From positions 752,501-765,000 of the forward strand of contig JACVTC010000052.1 in NCBI GenBank assembly GCA_016946835.1: 12,500 nucleotides of DNA, read 5' to 3'. The notes under the pieces were generated by a model that saw only the letters and a list, made by a program, of their open reading frames with translations, made no database searches and was not told the DNA's origin. Source of the stretch: Neocallimastix lanati (nom. inval.) (taxonomy: Eukaryota; Neocallimastigomycota; Neocallimastigomycetes; Neocallimastigales; Neocallimastigaceae). This document shows positions 7,543 to 12,500 of the stretch, in pieces (the first letter of the stretch is position 1; each line of letters opens with the position of its first letter). The position numbers and the translations under genes were made by a program.

Positions 7543-8849
7543 CTTAATTATTAAATTTTATATTATTTTTTTCCTTTATTATACTAAAAATTCTTATTGA
7601 TTATTTATTATTGAAAAAAAATTACAATATATTACAATATAAATACAATATAAATAACTTAACAATATTATTTCATTAATACCAATAATTCATTCATTTA
7701 ATGTTTCATTTTCCTTTTACATAATCACATATAAAATAGTAATATTAAATAAATTATAATTAAATAAATAAATAAAAAAAGTTTGATATATTAATTGTAA
7801 ATAAAATTTATATATTTCACTTATAATATTTATATAATCTCATTAGTATTTAATAAATTATTTATTATATATAAATATGTTTCTTTTTTTATTTTTTATT
7901 TTTTATTTTAAATAATTTTATTATATTATTTATATATTTATATTTTATAATATATTAGAAGGAAAACATAAATATAAATATAAATTAAATATAAAATAAA
8001 AAGAATATTAAAAATAAACAAAATTTATATTTATATAAAAGAAAAAAAAAGAAAAGAAAGATAAAGAAAAAAGTTGAATGATGGATAATAAAAAAATTAT
8101 TTAATTGAATTTGTATGTAAATATATGTATACTTTTAAACAAAAAAAAAAAAACTTTTTAGTTTGATTATCAATATATGCTGAAAATACATTAAACTAGC
8201 TAGGTTTGCTATATGTTTAAATTGCTATCATTATATATAATTCATATATGTTTTTATTGTTTAAAAAATTAATAAAAATAAAATAAAAATAAAAAACATT
8301 ATATTATATATATTTATATATATACTTTCTTGAAATAAAAGTTTTGAAGATTTCTATATTTTATTTTTACTTCTATTTTATACATAATCAAATTGTTTTA
8401 ATTATTATTTTCTATTAATGTTTTATATTTTTTTTTTCTTTTTTATTTGAGGATAAATAAATATTAATATTAGTAACATTTGTTCTATATATTTTTTTTC
8501 TTTAAACAAATAAAAAATCATAAAAATAAAAATGGTATAATTAAAATTAATATAGTTTAATTAAATTTTTTATATTTTTTTTTATTCAATAATTTGATAT
8601 TCAATAGAATAAAATAAAAATAAAAATTTAGTGATGGATAAATAAAAAATTATGGAGTAAATGGATAATTAAAATAATTAAATAAAAATTTATGAAATGC
8701 TTTCTTAATATAATTATGAATAAAAATATTAATTTTATTTTGATATTATTATTAGTAGTAGTATTAGTATTAAAACTAATGCTAATAATTAATTGATATT
8801 TCCTCATCTGAAGATAATCTTTTTTTCATTCTCTATTTTTATATTAATA
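7543..8849. other. AT-rich intergenic DNA, no gene seen
   Basis: No open frame of coding character is present. Visible landmarks are a purine-rich tract at about 8037-8073 (mostly A and G), a CTAGCTAG palindrome at 8196-8203 in a locally GC-richer patch, and a 22-bp sequence at 8079-8100 that recurs with two changes at 8632-8653. None can be given a function. Confidence 0.65.
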
Positions 8850-9340
8850 AACTTATTTATTTATTTAATTATAAATCTATTATTTATTTTTTATTTATTA
8901 TTTATTAATTATTTATTTATTTATTATTTATTTATTATTTATTAATTATTTATTTATTTATTATTTATTTATTATTTATTAATTATTTATTTATTTATTA
9001 TCTATTTATTTATTATTATCTATTCAATATTTATTTATTTATTTATTTTTATTTATTATTTATTATTTATTTATTACTTATTTATTTATTATTATCTATT
9101 CAATATTTATTTATTTATTTATTTATTTATTAATTATTTATTATTTATTTATTTATTATTTATTATTTACTTATTTATTTATTAATTAATTATTTATTTA
9201 TTTAATTATTAATCAATTATTTATTATTTATTTATTATTTATTTATTTATTATTTATTTTTTATTTATTATTTATTTATTTATTATTATTTATTATTATT
9301 ATATATTTATTTATTATTTATTATTTATTATATATATGAA
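8850..9340. repeat. TTTA/TTA minisatellite field with higher-order periodicity
   Basis: About 490 bp are built almost only from TTTA and TTA blocks. Within it, 8905-8941 and 8942-8978 are identical 37-bp units starting TTAATTATTT, and the pattern continues imperfectly from about 8891 to 9001, about three copies. A second level is a perfect 46-bp direct repeat at 9003-9048 and 9079-9124, offset by 76 bp and marked by CTATTCAATA. The field probably grew by replication slippage and unequal exchange. Confidence 0.88.
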
Positions 9341-11404
9341 TATATTAGAATGAGTTTACTTTTGATGAAAATTAAAACAAATAAACAATGGAAATCAATC
9401 ATTTCTAATTCTATTTTATTATTAAATAAAATTTCTATTCCTTTCCTGAAATGGAATAAAAGAAATAGAACATATTTATTGATTAGTTGTATAATAAATA
9501 TTAAAAAAAGTTTGATAATTTTTTGTTTTACAAACTTTAAAAACTTTTTTTTTTAGTTATATGTTTTAATTAAAATACTGTATATTGTATTATATTATAA
9601 TATATAGTTATTTAATATTTATAAAATAATAAAACATAAATAATCCTTAAATTTTAAAAATTTTATTTTACATATTTAATATATATTTTACACATCATAT
9701 TTATTTATTACTTTTTATTTATTTATTTTATATATAATTTATTTGGTTAATTGATAACTTTAATTATAGAAAATTGAATAACTTTTTTATTGAATGGATA
9801 ATAATTTATAGTGTAGTACCATAATTTGAGCTTCTTTACTAGTAATACTTTACAAAATAAATGATACTTAATCTTTATATTTTTAATGGAATCTTTCTTT
9901 TTTTTAATTTTCGGTATTAACAAAATTGGTATTCTATTACTAAAATTATATTTTTGGTAATATTTATATGTATGTATTTTTTTTGTGTGTATTTTGTGTG
10001 TTTCTAATATTTTTACAAATGTTTTTTTCCAAGCTATATCATATTTTAAAACATAATAAATAAAGTTTAGATTTTAATTTAATTTTAATTTAATTATCTT
10101 TATTTAAGTTTGTATCATTTAATTAAGATTAAATAATTAGTTATAACGAATTAAAAAAAAAATGTTTTATATTAAATTTAATATATTTTAAAATTTTTAA
10201 TTACTTTTAATAAATATTATAATTTTATTGAAATTAATATTTCATTTATTTAAAAAAAATCCATACATATAAAATTATAAATGTATTAAATAATAATATA
10301 TAATGGCTTAAAAGAAATAGTTGAATCATTATATATAATTATAATTACATTTATAATTATATAGTAATATAATTTTTTATTCCTTTTATTATATGAAAAA
10401 AATTTTCTATTAACCCATAATTAAAATAAAAAAAAAAAGTATTAATACTAAATAAAAATTTTCAACTCCTGATTTATTGTTTTTTTAAAAAAAAAATAAT
10501 AATAATAAAAAATGATTAGTATAAATTAAATAATATTAATAATTTATTTACATCTTTTCTACATAATCAATAATTGAAATAGCATTACCTATAATTAATA
10601 ATTATAAATCACTATTTAATAAAATAAACTAAAAAAAAAAAAGGAATAATGATTTATAATTAGAAATATGTAAAAAAAAATAGGAACATTCTTTTTTTTT
10701 TCTTTTTTCTGATATAAATAATCCAAAGATTTTAAAAATTGAGTTCATTGTTTGATAAAGTATTATAAATTTTAAAATCACAAATTTTTTTCAAATTTAC
10801 AAAAAAAAAAAAAAAAAAAGATATAAAATAAATTTTTTTTTTTTATTTTTTTTTTTAATAATTGAAATTAAGAAATAAAGAATTAAGATCATCATTTTAC
10901 TATTTATTATTATATTTATTATATTATTATATATGATATTATATAATATATAATTAAATATAAATACATCATAATAACATAAATATAAAAATCTTTTTTT
11001 TTTTTAATCTTTTTTGTGTAACATACTTTTTTTTTTTTTAATGATTATTTTAATATGAGAAATATTCTTTTAATTTGAAAATTTTGAAAATTATCAAAAA
11101 AAAAAAACTTTATTTTTATTAAATTTAAAAAAGGATAAAAAAAATTTTTTCCTAAAAAAATGGAGTACTGTGTTTAAAAGGTTAGAATTATGTTTTATTA
11201 TAATAAAATACAAATTAGAATTATTCCTTTTTTTTAATTTTAAATCAACATTAAATAAATTATATGAAATAGAATGTCTTAAATTAAATATTATTAATAT
11301 TAAAAAAAAGGTTATAAAATCACATGATATTCAAAAATTATATTATAATTTATTTTTTTTAAAAAAAAAGTTGGAATTGTGGATATTTTAAATTTATAAA
11401 CCTT
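9341..11404. other. AT-rich intergenic DNA, no convincing gene
   Basis: Two short plus-strand open frames (9350-9556, 68 codons; 11170-11391, 73 codons) are rich in Ile, Leu, Phe, Lys and Asn, as any AT-only DNA would give, and match no family I recognise. An 8-bp stem (9507-9514 with 9531-9538, AAAGTTTG/CAAACTTT) and an A19 run (10801-10819) are visible. A GT-rich patch lies near 9985-10004. Nothing further can be supported. Confidence 0.6.
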
Positions 11405-11760
11405 ATTCTATTTATTTCATTTTACTTTATTTTATTCCATTGGTACTTTATAATCATATTCTATTATTTATTTCATTTTACTTTATTTTATTCCATTGGT
11501 ACTTTATAATCATATTCTATTATTTCTTTTTATTTTATTTTATTTTATTCAATTTGTACTTTATATTTATATTTCAACTATTTATTTTATTTTATTTTAT
11601 TTTATTTTATTTTATTTTATTTTATTTTATTTTATTCAATCTGTACTTTATATTTAATATTCTACTATTATTTTATTTTATTTTATTTTATTTTATTTTT
11701 ATTAATACTTTACTCTTTTATATCACTTCACTATTTATTTTATTTTATTTTATTTAGTAT
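11405..11760. repeat. 56/57-bp minisatellite expanded by TTTTA pentamers
   Basis: The motif TTCCATTGGTACTTTATA and its variants recur, with the GTAC landmark at 11443, 11499, 11556 and 11643 and a decayed ATAC at 11705. The spacings are 56, 57, 87 and 62 bp: one basic unit, plus six extra TTTTA pentamers in the fourth and one in the fifth. The first two copies are nearly identical and later copies are progressively overrun by TTTTA, with about ten perfect units at 11585-11634. The 105-codon plus-strand open frame across it (Phe/Ile/Tyr/Leu-rich) follows from the repeat and is not a credible gene. Confidence 0.88.
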
Positions 11761-12280
11761 TTAAAATAAAAGTTATATCAAAATAATCACATACAAAACC
11801 AAAACTGTCAAGACTACTATTTAATATACTTTTATTTATAAAATATGGTATTAATATTGATTATTTTAGAAAAATATTTTTATTCATATAATAACTATAA
11901 TAACTATTTCATAAATGTTTCAATTAAAAACAAATCTCAATTGTTTCGCATTTCTTAAATAATTAAATATATTTATATTTAATTTTTTATTGCTATAATA
12001 TAATTAAAATTATATAATATTGTTACATTAATGTCTAAAAAGTACAATAAAAAAAATTATATTTTAATACAGAATTGAACTATACACCTATATATTATAT
12101 CTATGAAATTTACGTATTTATGAGTAATACTATTATTATTGTATTTAATCTTTTAAAAGTTTTATCGACGAAAAATTTCAAAAAAAGTACAAAATAATAT
12201 TCCTTATATTTTAGATATTAGAAAAATAAGGAAAATTTTAATTAATCTATTTAACTTTTTTGTTATTTTATTTTATTATA
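11761..12280. other. AT-rich intergenic DNA, no gene seen
   Basis: A stretch of ordinary AT-rich sequence with slightly higher complexity than its flanks (for example AAAACCAAAACTGTCAAGAC around 11796-11815). No open frame of coding character or structured RNA was found. Confidence 0.6.
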
Positions 12281-12450
12281 TTATACATTTATTACTATTA
12301 CCACTATTATTATATTCATTATTATTATTTATTATTATTATTATTTATTTATTTATTATTATTTATTTATTTATTATTTATTATTTATTTATTTATTATT
12401 ATTATTATGATTATGATTATGATTATTATTATTATTATTGTAGTTTTTTG
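12281..12450. repeat. TTA/TTTA microsatellite field with three GATTAT units
   Basis: Mixed TTA and TTTA blocks run from about 12290, with three perfect GATTAT hexamers at 12409-12426 and a return to TTA up to 12439. It resembles the field at 8850-9340 but has no clear higher-order unit. Confidence 0.82.
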
Positions 12451-12460
12451 GTTTTTTAGG

Positions 12461-12481
12461 TTTTTTTTTTTTTTTTTTTTT
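12461..12481. repeat. Poly(T) run, T21, followed by AG
   Basis: A run of 21 T comes after TTTTTTGGTTTTTTAGG and is followed by AGATCTG. A polypyrimidine tract ending in AG is the form of a plus-strand 3' splice site, but only 17 bases remain in the window, so this cannot be told from an ordinary homopolymer. Confidence 0.7.
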
Positions 12482-12500
12482 AGATCTGTTTGGTTTTATT

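Noticed and set aside
8196-8203. CTAGCTAG palindrome in a locally GC-richer patch
   Set aside because: A single short palindrome without partner copies or context to suggest a binding site.
8850-9340. CRISPR-like or regularly spaced repeat array
   Set aside because: There are no unique spacers; the repeats are contiguous simple-sequence units in a probable eukaryotic genome.
9507-9538. 8-bp stem AAAGTTTG/CAAACTTT as a terminator or small RNA hairpin
   Set aside because: Short, AT-rich, with a 16-base loop and no associated gene; not distinguishable from chance.
9350-9556. 68-codon plus-strand open frame
   Set aside because: Composition is what AT-only DNA gives (Ile, Leu, Lys, Asn, Phe), with no codon bias like the PKS and no recognised domain.
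11193-11208. Perfect 16-bp palindrome TTTTATTATAATAAAA
   Set aside because: Several such palindromes are expected by chance in over 6 kb of A/T-only sequence.
11170-11391. 73-codon plus-strand open frame with a repeated LEL-like motif
   Set aside because: Low-complexity AT-derived residues and no coding-like codon choice; the repeated strings are short and degenerate.
11440-11757. 105-codon hydrophobic open frame, superficially membrane-like
   Set aside because: It is the translation of TTTTA and TTTA repeats; absence of stops is a by-product of the repeat phase.

Overview
The window looks like nuclear DNA of an anaerobic gut fungus (Neocallimastigomycota; Neocallimastix, Piromyces and Anaeromyces are examples). 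This is inferred from composition, not from a database match. The left half is one long, intronless, moderately GC-rich coding region that prefers codons such as AAG, TTC, AAC, ACC and GGT. At the gene's start codon the sequence switches abruptly to DNA that is almost all A and T, full of homopolymers and TTTA, TTA and TTTTA repeats. Dictyostelium is also AT-rich and has polyketide synthases (PKSs), but its coding regions are dominated by AAA, AAT and TTA codons, which does not fit.

Layout. Positions 1-6070, minus strand, hold one open frame of 2,023 codons. It begins with ATG at 6070-6068 and runs off the left edge without a stop. It encodes a multidomain type I PKS in the order: degenerate ACP-like domain, ketosynthase (KS), malonyl-type acyltransferase (AT), dehydratase (DH), ketoreductase (KR), acyl carrier protein (ACP), a charged Glu/Lys-rich linker, and the first residues of what is probably a thioesterase or another alpha/beta-hydrolase. 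The catalytic residues of KS, AT, DH, KR and ACP are all present with the spacing normal for their families. I see no enoyl reductase or methyltransferase. Positions 6071-12500 contain no gene I can support. This is AT-rich intergenic DNA with poly(A) and poly(T) runs, an (ATTT)n array (7488-7542), a TTTA/TTA minisatellite field with 37-bp and 76-bp periodicities (about 8850-9340), a 56/57-bp minisatellite invaded by TTTTA pentamers (11405-11760), and a TTA/TTTA/GATTAT field ending in a T21 tract at the right edge.

How it works together. The AT would load malonyl-type extender units onto ACP Ser1905, the KS would condense, the KR would reduce the beta-ketone and the DH would dehydrate it. Without an enoyl reductase the product should keep double bonds or hydroxyls. 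The C-terminal hydrolase-like start suggests release by hydrolysis or cyclisation. Two features deserve a second look: an N-terminal domain that aligns with the functional ACP but lacks the phosphopantetheine serine, and a KS whose C-terminal Asn-Ala-His signature is replaced. No partner genes are visible on the right for 6.4 kb, so any gene cluster would have to lie to the left.
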